Source: Brenneria nigrifluens DSM 30175 = ATCC 13028
Lineage (GTDB): Bacteria; Pseudomonadota; Gammaproteobacteria; Enterobacterales; Enterobacteriaceae
DNA: 64,000 bases
Direction of reading: 5' to 3'
NCBI RefSeq assembly: GCF_005484965.1
Contig: NZ_CP034036.1
Coordinates: 1,736,001-1,800,000, forward strand
The position numbers and the translations under genes were made by a program. The notes below the pieces were generated by a model, which made no database searches, was not told the origin of the DNA, and worked only from the letters and a program-made list of their open reading frames with translations. The number at the start of each line of letters is the position of its first letter. Position 1 is the stretch's first letter. Shown one piece after another: positions 17,062 through 24,321 of the stretch.

Positions 17062-17346
17062 TCACCATTTCGCGGGTAAACGCCTGTGCGTATGAAAGAC
17101 GCGCATAATCTGGATCATATTATCTTTTACGCGGTAAGGGATGATGTAGGGATAGTGCGTTAACACCAGCTCACGCGTTCCCGGAACACGGCCAGGTCTC
17201 CCCATTGCTGGCTGTTGTGGTAGTAATTCCGTTAACCGTTGGACTTCATCTACGAACTGGCTGGCAGCCAGTGGATCGTCTTGCTCGATATAGAGGTACT
17301 CGGTTTCCAAATTGGCCGCAGCTTTACGCAGCCATTTAATTTCCAT
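17062..17346 (-). CDS. RelE/ParE-family toxin
   Basis: This 94-residue protein has the RelE/ParE fold signature: IKWLRKAAANLETEYLYIEQ at the start, then MGRPGRVPGTRELVLTHYPY and a C-terminal IMRVFHTHRRLP. The 'GRxGRVxGTRELVxxxxPYIIPY' layout is typical of ParE toxins, which act on gyrase, or of RelE-type mRNA cleavers. The pattern alone does not decide between these. It starts within the antitoxin gene (11-nt overlap), so the two are co-translated. Confidence 0.88.
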   Translation of the reverse strand: MEIKWLRKAAANLETEYLYIEQDDPLAASQFVDEVQRLTELLPQQPAMGRPGRVPGTRELVLTHYPYIIPYRVKDNMIQIMRVFHTHRRLPAKW

Positions 17347-17581
17347 GTCTTGCCGTACCTAATTTTTTAAATAGGTTGTTCATCTCATCTGACGAGACAA
17401 AATCACCCGCATCGGCTTCTCTTATGGCTTGCTCGATCTCCGAAATCTGCCAGGCTTCCCGCGCAAGATAGTCTTCAATGGCCTGTCCAGCCAGAAAAGA
17501 GCGGGTACGTCCTGTGGCTTTAGCCAGTGCATCAAGCTGCGCGGTTGTTTCATCATTCAATCGAACGGACATGACACCCAT
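17336..17581 (-). CDS. Ribbon-helix-helix antitoxin partner
   Basis: This 81-residue protein has an N-terminal ribbon-helix-helix DNA-binding part, MSVRLNDETTAQLDALAKAT, then GRTRSFLAGQAIEDYL. An acidic C-terminal tail (EIEQAIREADAGDF) probably neutralises the toxin. The first ATG (17581) has GAGG at good spacing and is preferred over the ATG three codons later. An 8-bp palindrome TGTATACA upstream (about 17610) is a candidate autoregulatory operator. It is upstream of and overlaps the toxin gene. Confidence 0.87.
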   Translation of the reverse strand: MGVMSVRLNDETTAQLDALAKATGRTRSFLAGQAIEDYLAREAWQISEIEQAIREADAGDFVSSDEMNNLFKKLGTARHGN

Positions 17582-17754
17582 ATTACTGCCTCACTATATT
17601 GTTTATTTTGTATACATTGTAGTTAGTTGGACTTGATGAGGCAAGCTACCTCTAGATGGTATCTAGTCCTTTGCATGAGAATTTATTTGTTTTCTAGTAG
17701 GTTGTGACGTTCAGAAACGAGATAAGATTTATTCTGCGGTTATACAACATACGC

Positions 17755-17962
17755 AGACTAACTCCTTTGACGGTTTCCTGTTTACCGGTATCGGTTCCAG
17801 CGCGTTGATGAAGTGGTAGGCGGTGAGTTGGGTGTGATTGGCATGATTCCGATGAACGGGAACATGTATTTTTCCAGCGAACGCGAGATATCATTAATGG
17901 TATTCCCGGCCAACGGTTGGGATTTTTTCACCTCGTACCAGTCAGCGGCAACCTTCTGAAAA
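17755..17962 (-). pseudogene. P4-type tyrosine integrase fragment
   Basis: On the minus strand, RFQKVAADWYEVKKSQPLAG and NTINDISRSLEKYMFPFIG match the core-binding domain of P4-like integrases (E/Q-KVAxxWxxxK...LExxxFPxIG). After MPI the frame shifts and continues in another frame as QLTAYHFINALEPI. Both ends are missing, including the catalytic domain with its Arg-His-Arg-Tyr residues. It lies just beyond the terminator of tRNA-Pro, as expected for an element that used this tRNA as attachment site and then decayed. Confidence 0.7.
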
Positions 17963-17990
17963 CGAAGCAAACCGCTAGATAACAGGCAAC

Positions 17991-18024
17991 AAAAAACCCG
18001 CAAACTCAGAGAGAATGCGGGTTT
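17991..18024 (-). terminator. Terminator of tRNA-Pro
   Basis: On the minus strand AAACCCGCA and TGCGGGTTT form a 9-bp stem around a 13-nt loop, followed by T residues. It lies about 45 nt after the tRNA 3' end. Confidence 0.75.
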
Positions 18025-18068
18025 CTGTGGGGTTTCCGGTAGTAAAGGATACTAACGGAATATGTATT

Positions 18069-18145
18069 TGGTCGGCACGAGAGGATTTGAACCTCCGACC
18101 CCCGACACCCCATGACGGTGCGCTACCAGGCTGCGCTACGTGCCG
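18069..18145 (-). tRNA. proL: tRNA-Pro(GGG)
   Basis: A 77-nt cloverleaf reads CGGCACGTAGCGCAGCCTGG at its 5' end and ends in GTGCCGACCA, with CCA encoded. The anticodon loop ATGGGGT gives anticodon GGG. The acceptor stem pairs fully. It lies next to yejM, as proL does in E. coli, and borders the integrase remnant, so it was probably an integration site. Confidence 0.95.
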
Positions 18146-18223
18146 ATGCTGTGGGTGCTTATACTACCGTTTCCTGTTCCGATTGCAAGAGCCAGACAGA
18201 ATGACTGCTTTAGTTTTAAGCAG

Positions 18224-19987
18224 TTAGTTGGCAATAAAGCGTCTTTCATTGGTTAGCACCTGTAAAAGCAGGGCAAGCTGGGGTTTTTCATCATTCAGCT
18301 TACGTCCTTCCCGATCGTAGGCGCGATAGCTGCCGTTACTTTCCAGCATAATGATTTGCTCCGGCGTGGTAATGGTTAAATCGCCGCTATTGCCATTCGC
18401 CAGCCAGTTATTACTGCGCTGAGCAGAAAACAGATCTTCTCCCTGGGAATAGTCGTCCGCGGCGTTTTTAACGTGCAGCAATCGTTGCATCAGGGTAGTC
18501 ATGACGTCTTTGTTATCCGTCATTTTGCTAATCGTCTGTGCCGGCGTTCCCGGCCAGTGGACGATAAGCGGAATTTGCCATTGCGCGCGCTGGAAAATCT
18601 TTGCCCTATCTTGTTCGCCGAGATTTTTTTGCCTGGAGGTAATAATAACCACGGTTTTATCCAGCACATCCTTTTCCTGTAATGTACTAATAATCCGGTC
18701 GATCTGTTGATCGGTATTCTGACGGTTCGCGGTAGTGCGCCGGGATTGTTCCGTCGCGGAAAGCTTTCCGCTTTCCCCGTCCTGTGAGGCAGTGCCCAGC
18801 TCGATATAAGAGAACCATGGCGCGGTGTTGCTATCGCGGTTCAGCCATTGCCGCCATTGCTCGGTAATGGTTTCGTCGCTCTGTTTTTGCGGCGCTGGCA
18901 GAGAGAAGTCGGACAGCAGCGCCTGGCGGTAAAGCGGATTATCAAAGCCATTGGTGGAGAACAGACCAAACTGATAACCCTGCTGGCTTAACGCGGTCAT
19001 CAGCGCGGAAGGCTTACGGGCGCTCAGAATACCGTCCATGTACGTCGTCGAGATCCCGTAGAACAGGTTAAATAGCCCGGCATTCGGCTGGGTACCCGAG
19101 TCGTAATGATCGCTAAAGCGGATATTCTGCTCGGCAAAGCGCGTCAGGCCCGGCATGCCGTGCTGAATGGCGTCGGTTTCGGCATCGTCTATCACAATCA
19201 TCAGCAGGTTATATCCGCTGCCGTTATCACGGAAGACGATATCGTTCAGCGGGTATTCCACCGTCATCGCTTCAGGGTTGCCTTGCTGCGCCACACGGCG
19301 CTGATATTCCTGCGCGTCAAGCAGGCCGTGTTTTTCCAGAAAACGGCGCGCCGTCATGGGGTAGGACAGAGGCAGGTTGGCGCGCTGCATGGTAATCGGA
19401 CGATAGAAATTGGCGTCCGCCCAGATGTACATCAGGTGCGACGCGATAAACGCCGAGATAAAAACGCCCGCAAGGGGTTTGCCGAAGCTGCGGCGATTCA
19501 GGCTGCGCAGCTTTTGCCAGCACCAGGTGCCGAACAGCATTTCCACCATGAAAATAAGCGGGATACCGATAAACATCAGTTGCCAGTCGCGAGCAAGCTC
19601 GCTTTGATCCGGGTTGACCACCAACTCCCAGACGGTGGTGTTGAGATGAAGGTGAAAGCGCGTGAAAACTTCAATATCAACCAACAGCAGCGTCAGCCCC
19701 GCCGTCGCCAGCGCAGCGGAAAGAAAGCGTAGCAGACGCTGCGACATGACGATAAACGTCAGCGGGAAAACAATCAGCAGATAGGCGGCAAACCCGATAA
19801 AGCTGAAATGCCCGAGCCAGCTTACCAACGCATAAATGCGGCCAAACAGCGAGGAAGGCCAATCGACAACAAACAGGTAGCGGCTACCCAGCCCCAAACT
19901 GAGCAAAATATTAAACAATGCGAACCAGTGTCCCCAACTTATCATCTGGGAAACTTTTTCACGGTAGCGCTGACGGTTGGTTACCAT
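18224..19987 (-). CDS. yejM: Inner-membrane LPS regulator YejM (PbgA/LapC)
   Basis: This 587-residue protein has five N-terminal transmembrane helices (about residues 15-190), a linker, and a periplasmic sulfatase/alkaline-phosphatase-fold domain from about residue 245 (YNLLMIVIDDAETDAI). In E. coli YejM senses lipid A at the periplasmic face and protects LpxC from FtsH through LapB, so it sets LPS output. The catalytic metal site of true sulfatases is degenerate, as in the known protein. The gene is 14 nt downstream of yejL. Confidence 0.95.
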   Translation of the reverse strand: MVTNRQRYREKVSQMISWGHWFALFNILLSLGLGSRYLFVVDWPSSLFGRIYALVSWLGHFSFIGFAAYLLIVFPLTFIVMSQRLLRFLSAALATAGLTLLLVDIEVFTRFHLHLNTTVWELVVNPDQSELARDWQLMFIGIPLIFMVEMLFGTWCWQKLRSLNRRSFGKPLAGVFISAFIASHLMYIWADANFYRPITMQRANLPLSYPMTARRFLEKHGLLDAQEYQRRVAQQGNPEAMTVEYPLNDIVFRDNGSGYNLLMIVIDDAETDAIQHGMPGLTRFAEQNIRFSDHYDSGTQPNAGLFNLFYGISTTYMDGILSARKPSALMTALSQQGYQFGLFSTNGFDNPLYRQALLSDFSLPAPQKQSDETITEQWRQWLNRDSNTAPWFSYIELGTASQDGESGKLSATEQSRRTTANRQNTDQQIDRIISTLQEKDVLDKTVVIITSRQKNLGEQDRAKIFQRAQWQIPLIVHWPGTPAQTISKMTDNKDVMTTLMQRLLHVKNAADDYSQGEDLFSAQRSNNWLANGNSGDLTITTPEQIIMLESNGSYRAYDREGRKLNDEKPQLALLLQVLTNERRFIAN

Positions 19988-20001
19988 AAGTTGGTCAAAA
20001 C

Positions 20002-20232
20002 TTAGTGAGCTTTATCTGCTTTTTTAATCGAAGCCTGTAATGCTTCGGCGAAAGAAGCGGCCAGAACCTGACGTTGAGCCGGGGCAACGCTGGTATTAAT
20101 CAGGTTGGTCACCATATTACCCAGCACCATTAAAGCAAGATCGGTTGGCGCATGGTGCTTTTCCAGAACATTGACCAGCTCGGAGAGCAGTTGTTCAACG
20201 TGTTCGTCACTGTAACGGGATGATTGTGGCAT
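20002..20232 (-). CDS. yejL: Conserved protein YejL (DUF1414)
   Basis: This 76-residue protein starts MPQSSRYSDEHVEQLLSELV and carries NVLEKHHAPTDLALMVLGN, the YejL pattern. Function is unknown. It is small and helical with a lysine-rich end (SIKKADKAH). It lies between yejM downstream and the divergent yejK upstream, as in E. coli, and probably shares a transcript with yejM. Confidence 0.93.
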   Translation of the reverse strand: MPQSSRYSDEHVEQLLSELVNVLEKHHAPTDLALMVLGNMVTNLINTSVAPAQRQVLAASFAEALQASIKKADKAH

Positions 20233-20417
20233 AAAATGGCGTTTCTCCGACTGTTAGAGTCGGATATCTTACCGTATAGGCTCATCCTTTTCCGCACTTT
20301 TATCATTTTTAGGGTATACGCCTCATGCGTATATGCAACAGGTTAAGCGAGGCTTTTCGGTTGCAGCCACCTCGCTTCGGTGTTTGAATACGCTCCTTGC
20401 CAAAAGGAGAGTTTATC

Positions 20418-21428
20418 ATGAGTCTGGATATCGGCCAGATTGCCCTGCATCAGCTAATCAAACGCGACGAGCAAACGCTGGAAATGGTGTTGCGCGATTC
20501 ATTGTTGTCGACTAATGCGACAGTTGAAGAGATGATGGCTGAATTGCATCGTGTCTATAGCGCCAAGAATAAATCATACGGCTTGTTTAATGAGCAAAGT
20601 GAACTGGCGGACGCACTCCGGGCCTGCCGTAAAGGGGATGAGGACTTTCTGAGCTTTACGCGGGCGGCTACCGGGCGCCTGCGCGATGAACTGGCCAAAT
20701 ATCCCTTTGCCGAGGGCGGCATTGTGCTGTTTTGCCAGTATCGTTATCTGGCCGTTGAATATTTGCTGATCGCCGTTCTCAATAGCTGCAACAGCATGCG
20801 GGTCAATGAGCAGCTTGATATCAGCAGTACGCATTATCTGGATATCAATCATGCGGATATTGTCGCGCGTATCGATTTGACCGAATGGGAAACCAACCCG
20901 GAGTCAACGCGTTACCTGACCTTTTTAAAAGGGCGGGTAGGGCGGAAAGTCTCTGACTTTTTCATGGATTTTCTGGCGGCGGCGGAAGGGCTGGACACTA
21001 AAGCGCAAAACCGCGGCCTGCTGAAAGCGGTGGATGAGTACTGCGCCGATGCCCAGTTGGATAAAAATGAGCGTCAGAACTACCGTCAGCAGGTGTACAG
21101 CTATTGCAACGAGCAGTTGCAGTCGGGTGAGGAAATTCAGTTGCAGGCGCTATCGCAGGAGTTGGCGCCGCTGGGTGAAAAAACGTTCCAGCAATTCTCA
21201 ACCGAGCAGGGATATGAACTGGAAGAGAGTTTCCCCGCCGATCGCAGTACGCTGCGGCAACTGACGAAATTTTCCGGCAGCGGCGGCGGCATCAGTTTGA
21301 ATTTCGATGCATTGTTGCTGGGCGAGCGTATTTTCTGGGATCCGGCAACGGATACGTTGACCATCAAAGGCACGCCGCCGAATCTGCGCGACCAGTTGCA
21401 GCGTCGTTTAACCGGCGGCAATCAGTAA
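20418..21428 (+). CDS. yejK: Nucleoid-associated protein YejK (NdpA)
   Basis: This 336-residue nucleoid-associated protein is found on the bulk DNA in E. coli; its precise role is unclear. Diagnostic segments are MSLDIGQIALHQLIKRDEQ, YLDINHADIVARIDLTEWET and RYLTFLKGRVGRKVSDFFMD near the middle, with LLGERIFWDPATDTLTIKG near the end. The ATG at 20418, preceded by AAAAGGAG, matches the family start; the earlier in-frame ATG at 20397 does not. It is divergent from yejL. Confidence 0.95.
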   Translation: MSLDIGQIALHQLIKRDEQTLEMVLRDSLLSTNATVEEMMAELHRVYSAKNKSYGLFNEQSELADALRACRKGDEDFLSFTRAATGRLRDELAKYPFAEGGIVLFCQYRYLAVEYLLIAVLNSCNSMRVNEQLDISSTHYLDINHADIVARIDLTEWETNPESTRYLTFLKGRVGRKVSDFFMDFLAAAEGLDTKAQNRGLLKAVDEYCADAQLDKNERQNYRQQVYSYCNEQLQSGEEIQLQALSQELAPLGEKTFQQFSTEQGYELEESFPADRSTLRQLTKFSGSGGGISLNFDALLLGERIFWDPATDTLTIKGTPPNLRDQLQRRLTGGNQ

Positions 21429-21445
21429 TCTTGCGGGTCGCCACT

Positions 21446-21773
21446 GGATAAAAAGCTGGCGGCGGCTGGATTGACTCGCGCCCTCCGTGGTGCTCGCCCG
21501 GCGGGCCGCCGTTGGCGGTCCCAAACGGCAGTCCTGCCGTTTTGTCGAACCCTGGCGAGGCTTCTCGTCAGTCCCATCAACGGATAAAAGAAAACGCCCT
21601 TACTTGTGGTGGCGGGATTGACTCGCGCCTTCCATGGCACTCGCCCTGCGGGCCGCCGTTGGCGGTCCCAAACGGCAGTCCTGCCGTTTTGTCGAACCCT
21701 GCGAGGCTTCTCGTCAGTCCCGTCAACGGATAAAAGAAAACGCCCCTGACTTGCGTCAGGGGCGTTTTCTTTT
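21446..21773. repeat. Tandem repeat (two units of about 136 and 146 bp plus a partial) before tRNA-Ser(GGA)
   Basis: Units begin at 21446, 21582 and 21728, each with GGATAAAA. The cores (about 21468-21590 and 21614-21736) are nearly identical and contain the dyads AACGGCAGTCCTGCCGTT and GCCGCCGTTGGCGGT. The last unit runs into the complete tRNA-Ser terminator, while the first copy boundary keeps only half of that hairpin (GAAAACGCCCT at 21590-21600). A minus-strand frame through it encodes an arginine-rich repeated peptide (VRQNGRTAVWDRQRRPAG). The layout recalls the repeated tail of the E. coli tyrT operon; the comparison is inference. Confidence 0.8.
21732..21773 (-). terminator. Strong hairpin terminator of tRNA-Ser(GGA)
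   Basis: AAAAGAAAACGCCCCTGAC and its exact reverse complement form a 19-bp stem around TTGC (21751-21754). The distal arm supplies the TTTTCTTTT run on either strand. It begins 4 nt after the tRNA 3' end. Confidence 0.88.
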
Positions 21774-21776
21774 ATA

Positions 21777-21866
21777 TGGCGGTGAGGGAGGGATTCGAAC
21801 CCTCGATACGTTTTCACGTATACACACTTTCCAGGCGTGCTCCTTCAGCCTCTCGGACACCTCACC
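21777..21866 (-). tRNA. tRNA-Ser(GGA)
   Basis: This 90-nt class II tRNA reads GGTGAGGTGTCCGAGAGGCT at the 5' end, has anticodon loop CTGGAAA (anticodon GGA), a long variable arm TATACGTGAAAACGTATC and encoded CCA. It matches the serW/serX type of E. coli. The tandem repeat lies directly downstream. Confidence 0.95.
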
Positions 21867-22041
21867 GGGGGTTGCCGTTCAGGTGGCAACGGGGCGCTAC
21901 TATAGGCAGTCGCCCTATTTCGGTCAAGCAGTATTTGCTGGTTTTAGCTCATCTGGTCAAGCATTGAACGCTGGTGGAGGAAGTCGGCCCGGCATAAGGG
22001 ATATTTATGCATTTAGTTGCGTAAAACATAAACCATGGCCG

Positions 22042-22071
22042 AAAAAAACCACAGCGCAAATCAGCTGTGGT
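22042..22071 (-). terminator. Terminator of the RpiB-like isomerase gene
   Basis: On the minus strand ACCACAGC and GCTGTGGT form an 8-bp stem followed by seven T residues. It lies about 26 nt after the stop codon. Confidence 0.82.
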
Positions 22072-22096
22072 CTTGTACCGTTGACTTTGGGGACTG

Positions 22097-22735
22097 CTAA
22101 GCCAGCAGCCCCTTAATGTAACCGCTTAGCGCTTCGTCTTTGCTGTTGGCGAAGAAGTATTCCTGGAATTTTGGACCGCTGATGGCGCCTTTAAGCAGAT
22201 CCTGATCGATCCCCCGCAGAATGGTGATCAGATCTTTGTAGGCAACGGCCTTGACCGCATCCAGAATCTTCTTGTTGCGCTGTTCCGGAATAACGCGGTC
22301 GCGCGGATAACCCTGACCGCCTTCACATTCGAACAGTTTTTCGAAGATATATTGCAGGTTCAGCTCCGCGCCCCAGCCAAAACCTTTGGCGAAGGGCAGG
22401 GAGATGGCGTTACCGTCGTTGATCTGAGCAAACATATAGCCATCGGAAGGATCAACCACCAGACCGCAGATCACGCCAGGAAAAGAGTTACAGGCCAGCA
22501 TTGCGCCAGCGCCGGTGCCGCAGCCGGTTACCACGTAATCAGCGGCGCCGGAGTTGAGTAGAATCGCGGCCAGAATACCGTTCTGCACATAGGTCAGCGG
22601 TGCGGCATCTTCGGCAGAATATTGACCGTAGTTGAAAACAGTGTGCCCCAGCGGCTCGACAACCTTGGTCAAGGTAGCGGCAATCAGTTCATTCTTGGCA
22701 GCCTGGCTGTTCTCATTAATCAGAGCAATTTTCAT
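22097..22735 (-). CDS. RpiB/LacA/LacB-family sugar-phosphate isomerase
   Basis: This 212-residue protein begins MKIALINENSQAAKNELIAA. It contains the RpiB/LacAB active-site segment VVTGCGTGAGAMLACNSFPG, with the catalytic-type Cys and the phosphate-binding glycines. FNYGQYSAEDAAPLTY and KGFGWGAELNLQYIFEKLFE distinguish it from ribose-5-phosphate isomerase B. It is longer than typical RpiB (about 150 residues), with an extra C-terminal helical part. It probably interconverts an aldose and ketose phosphate; the sugar is unknown. It is monocistronic with its own terminator. Confidence 0.82.
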   Translation of the reverse strand: MKIALINENSQAAKNELIAATLTKVVEPLGHTVFNYGQYSAEDAAPLTYVQNGILAAILLNSGAADYVVTGCGTGAGAMLACNSFPGVICGLVVDPSDGYMFAQINDGNAISLPFAKGFGWGAELNLQYIFEKLFECEGGQGYPRDRVIPEQRNKKILDAVKAVAYKDLITILRGIDQDLLKGAISGPKFQEYFFANSKDEALSGYIKGLLA

Positions 22736-22973
22736 GTTCGTTCCTTTTTTGTGACAGACAACTACATTTTTTTAAAACCACATTTCAATTTATTGGATTC
22801 AGTATACCGTTTCAAAAATAAAGCGCAAACCATCGCAGCAAAGAATGCGGGCGGTGATAAAAGGGTCCTATACTTTTCATTGATATACATAACCTGACAA
22901 AAAAACGTCTGCCAGGTTTTACTATGGCATTGCGGTGTGAATGTCTGTAACGCGATTTCCTTGAGGTGGAAAA

Positions 22974-23642
22974 ATGAATAATTGGATACAACAGATTCAG
23001 GGGCTATTAAGCTCCGGCTGCTCGAAGCAGGGTAATCATCATCAGAGCGGCAGGAATGGTAATCTGGGCGATATGCTGAAACCTGCCGCACTAGGGGGAC
23101 TGGCCGGTGTGTTGCTATCGAATAAATCGGCCCGGAAAATAATGGGATCCCTGGGTAAGAACGCATTGATTATCGGGGGCAGCGCCGCGGCCGGCGTTGT
23201 GCTATGGGATCAGTATAAAAAGCGGGTTCGGGATACGCATCAGGACGATCCGCAATTTGGCGTGCAGTCATCACCGGACAATATACGTGCGCGGCGTTTG
23301 ATTCAGGCCTTGGTGTTTGCGGCCAAGAGCGACGGTCATATCGATGACGCGGAAAAACAGCGGATTGATGAAAATATCCGCCAATTACAATTGGGCAGCG
23401 AAGCTCAGCGGTGGGTGCAGGAGGCAATAGCGCAGCCGCTCGATCCGGAGTTGTTAGCCAGAGATGTCAAGAATGAGGAAGAAGCGCTGGAAGTCTATTT
23501 TCTGAGCTGTGCGGTGATCGATGTCGACCATTTTATGGAGAAAAGCTATCTGGACGCCTTGGCCGCGTCGCTTAAGATCCCTCAGGATGTCCGTCAGTCG
23601 ATCGCCAATGAAATGAATAATCAGCAACAGGCGGGCCAGTAA
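22974..23642 (+). CDS. yebE: YebE-like inner-membrane protein, DUF533/TerB-like
   Basis: This 222-residue protein has an N-terminal low-complexity part, a glycine-rich hydrophobic segment (about residues 62-84: ALIIGGSAAAGVVLW) and a C-terminal TerB-like helical domain (RARRLIQALVFAAKSDGHID; EEALEVYFLSCAVIDVDHF). YebE of E. coli is induced by envelope stress through CpxR. I could not find a clear CpxR box here. GAGGTGG precedes the ATG. Molecular role unknown. Confidence 0.88.
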   Translation: MNNWIQQIQGLLSSGCSKQGNHHQSGRNGNLGDMLKPAALGGLAGVLLSNKSARKIMGSLGKNALIIGGSAAAGVVLWDQYKKRVRDTHQDDPQFGVQSSPDNIRARRLIQALVFAAKSDGHIDDAEKQRIDENIRQLQLGSEAQRWVQEAIAQPLDPELLARDVKNEEEALEVYFLSCAVIDVDHFMEKSYLDALAASLKIPQDVRQSIANEMNNQQQAGQ

Positions 23643-23671
23643 TAATAGGTCGGAACGCGGCCTCGGTTATC

Positions 23672-23703
23672 GCGGGCGAACGGCCAGATGGCTTTTCGCC
23701 CGC
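23672..23703 (-). terminator. Possible terminator hairpin after fabA
   Basis: GCGGGCGAA and TTCGCCCGC form a 9-bp stem enclosing GCCAGATGGC between the convergent yebE and fabA. No strong T-run follows, so termination efficiency is uncertain. Confidence 0.45.
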
Positions 23704-23711
23704 GCATACGA

Positions 23712-24230
23712 TCAGAAGGCGCTTGTATCTTTGAACAAGCCGACCTTCAGTTCATTTGCCGTATAGATTAAGTGGTCGTCTACCAATACTTCACCATCGG
23801 CGATGCCCATAACCAGGCGGCGGTTGATGACGCGTTTGAAATGAATACGGTAGGTGACTTTTTTAGCGCTGGGCAAAACCTGCCCGGTGAATTTTACTTC
23901 ACCCACGCCTAAGGCGCGTCCTTTTCCTTCGCCGCCCAGCCAACCCAGATAGAAGCCGACCAACTGCCACATGGCATCCAGACCAAGGCAGCCAGGCATT
24001 ACGGGATCGCCGATAAAATGGCAACCAAAGAACCACTGCTCAGGGTTGATATCCAGTTCCGCTTCCACATAGCCTTTGCCGTGATTACCGCCGTCTTCGG
24101 TCATTTTTACCACCCGGTCCATCATCAGCATATTGGGCGCCGGCAGCTGTGGTCCTTGCGGGCCAAACAGTTCACCGCGGCTGGAGGCAAGAAGGTCTTC
24201 TTTTGTATAGGATTCGCGTTTATCTACCAT
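23712..24230 (-). CDS. fabA: 3-hydroxydecanoyl-ACP dehydratase/isomerase FabA
   Basis: This 172-residue hot-dog-fold enzyme makes cis-3-decenoyl-ACP and so starts unsaturated fatty-acid synthesis. The active-site His and the helix-borne Asp lie in FFGCHFIGDPVMPGCLGLDA. The LKVGLFKDTSAF end matches E. coli. Upstream lie a FabR-like palindrome and a FadR-like operator, consistent with known dual control. It shares orientation with ycbZ, 91 nt away, as in E. coli. Confidence 0.97.
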   Translation of the reverse strand: MVDKRESYTKEDLLASSRGELFGPQGPQLPAPNMLMMDRVVKMTEDGGNHGKGYVEAELDINPEQWFFGCHFIGDPVMPGCLGLDAMWQLVGFYLGWLGGEGKGRALGVGEVKFTGQVLPSAKKVTYRIHFKRVINRRLVMGIADGEVLVDDHLIYTANELKVGLFKDTSAF

Positions 24231-24268
24231 GTTCTCTGTAAGCCTTGTTTTAGTGAAGCACGCAGGTT

Positions 24269-24286
24269 AGCGTACAGATGTACGCC
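24269..24286. promoter_or_regulatory. FabR-like operator upstream of fabA
   Basis: GCGTACA-GA-TGTACGC is a perfect 7-2-7 palindrome, closely matching the known FabR site AGCGTACAnnTGTACGCT. It is centred about 47 nt upstream of the fabA start, in the expected promoter-leader position. Confidence 0.75.
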
Positions 24287-24301
24287 GAGCAAGCCCGTTA
24301 C

Positions 24302-24318
24302 GTCTGGTTAAACCAGTT
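24302..24318. promoter_or_regulatory. FadR-like operator upstream of fabA
   Basis: GTCTGGTTAAACCAGTT resembles the FadR consensus (AnCTGGTCnGACCnGTT), with the inverted CTGGT/ACCAG arms intact. It lies upstream of the FabR-like site, between fabA and ycbZ. FadR activates fabA in E. coli. Confidence 0.65.
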
Positions 24319-24321
24319 TGC

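Noticed and set aside
21446..21773. Tandem repeat as a CRISPR array
   Set aside because: Only two long units of about 140 bp, no short repeat-spacer alternation and no cas genes.
21422..21817. 131-codon frame across the tandem repeat and tRNA-Ser as a normal protein gene
   Set aside because: It begins inside the tRNA gene and its codons come from the repeat. I treat it as a repeat property, not an annotated gene.
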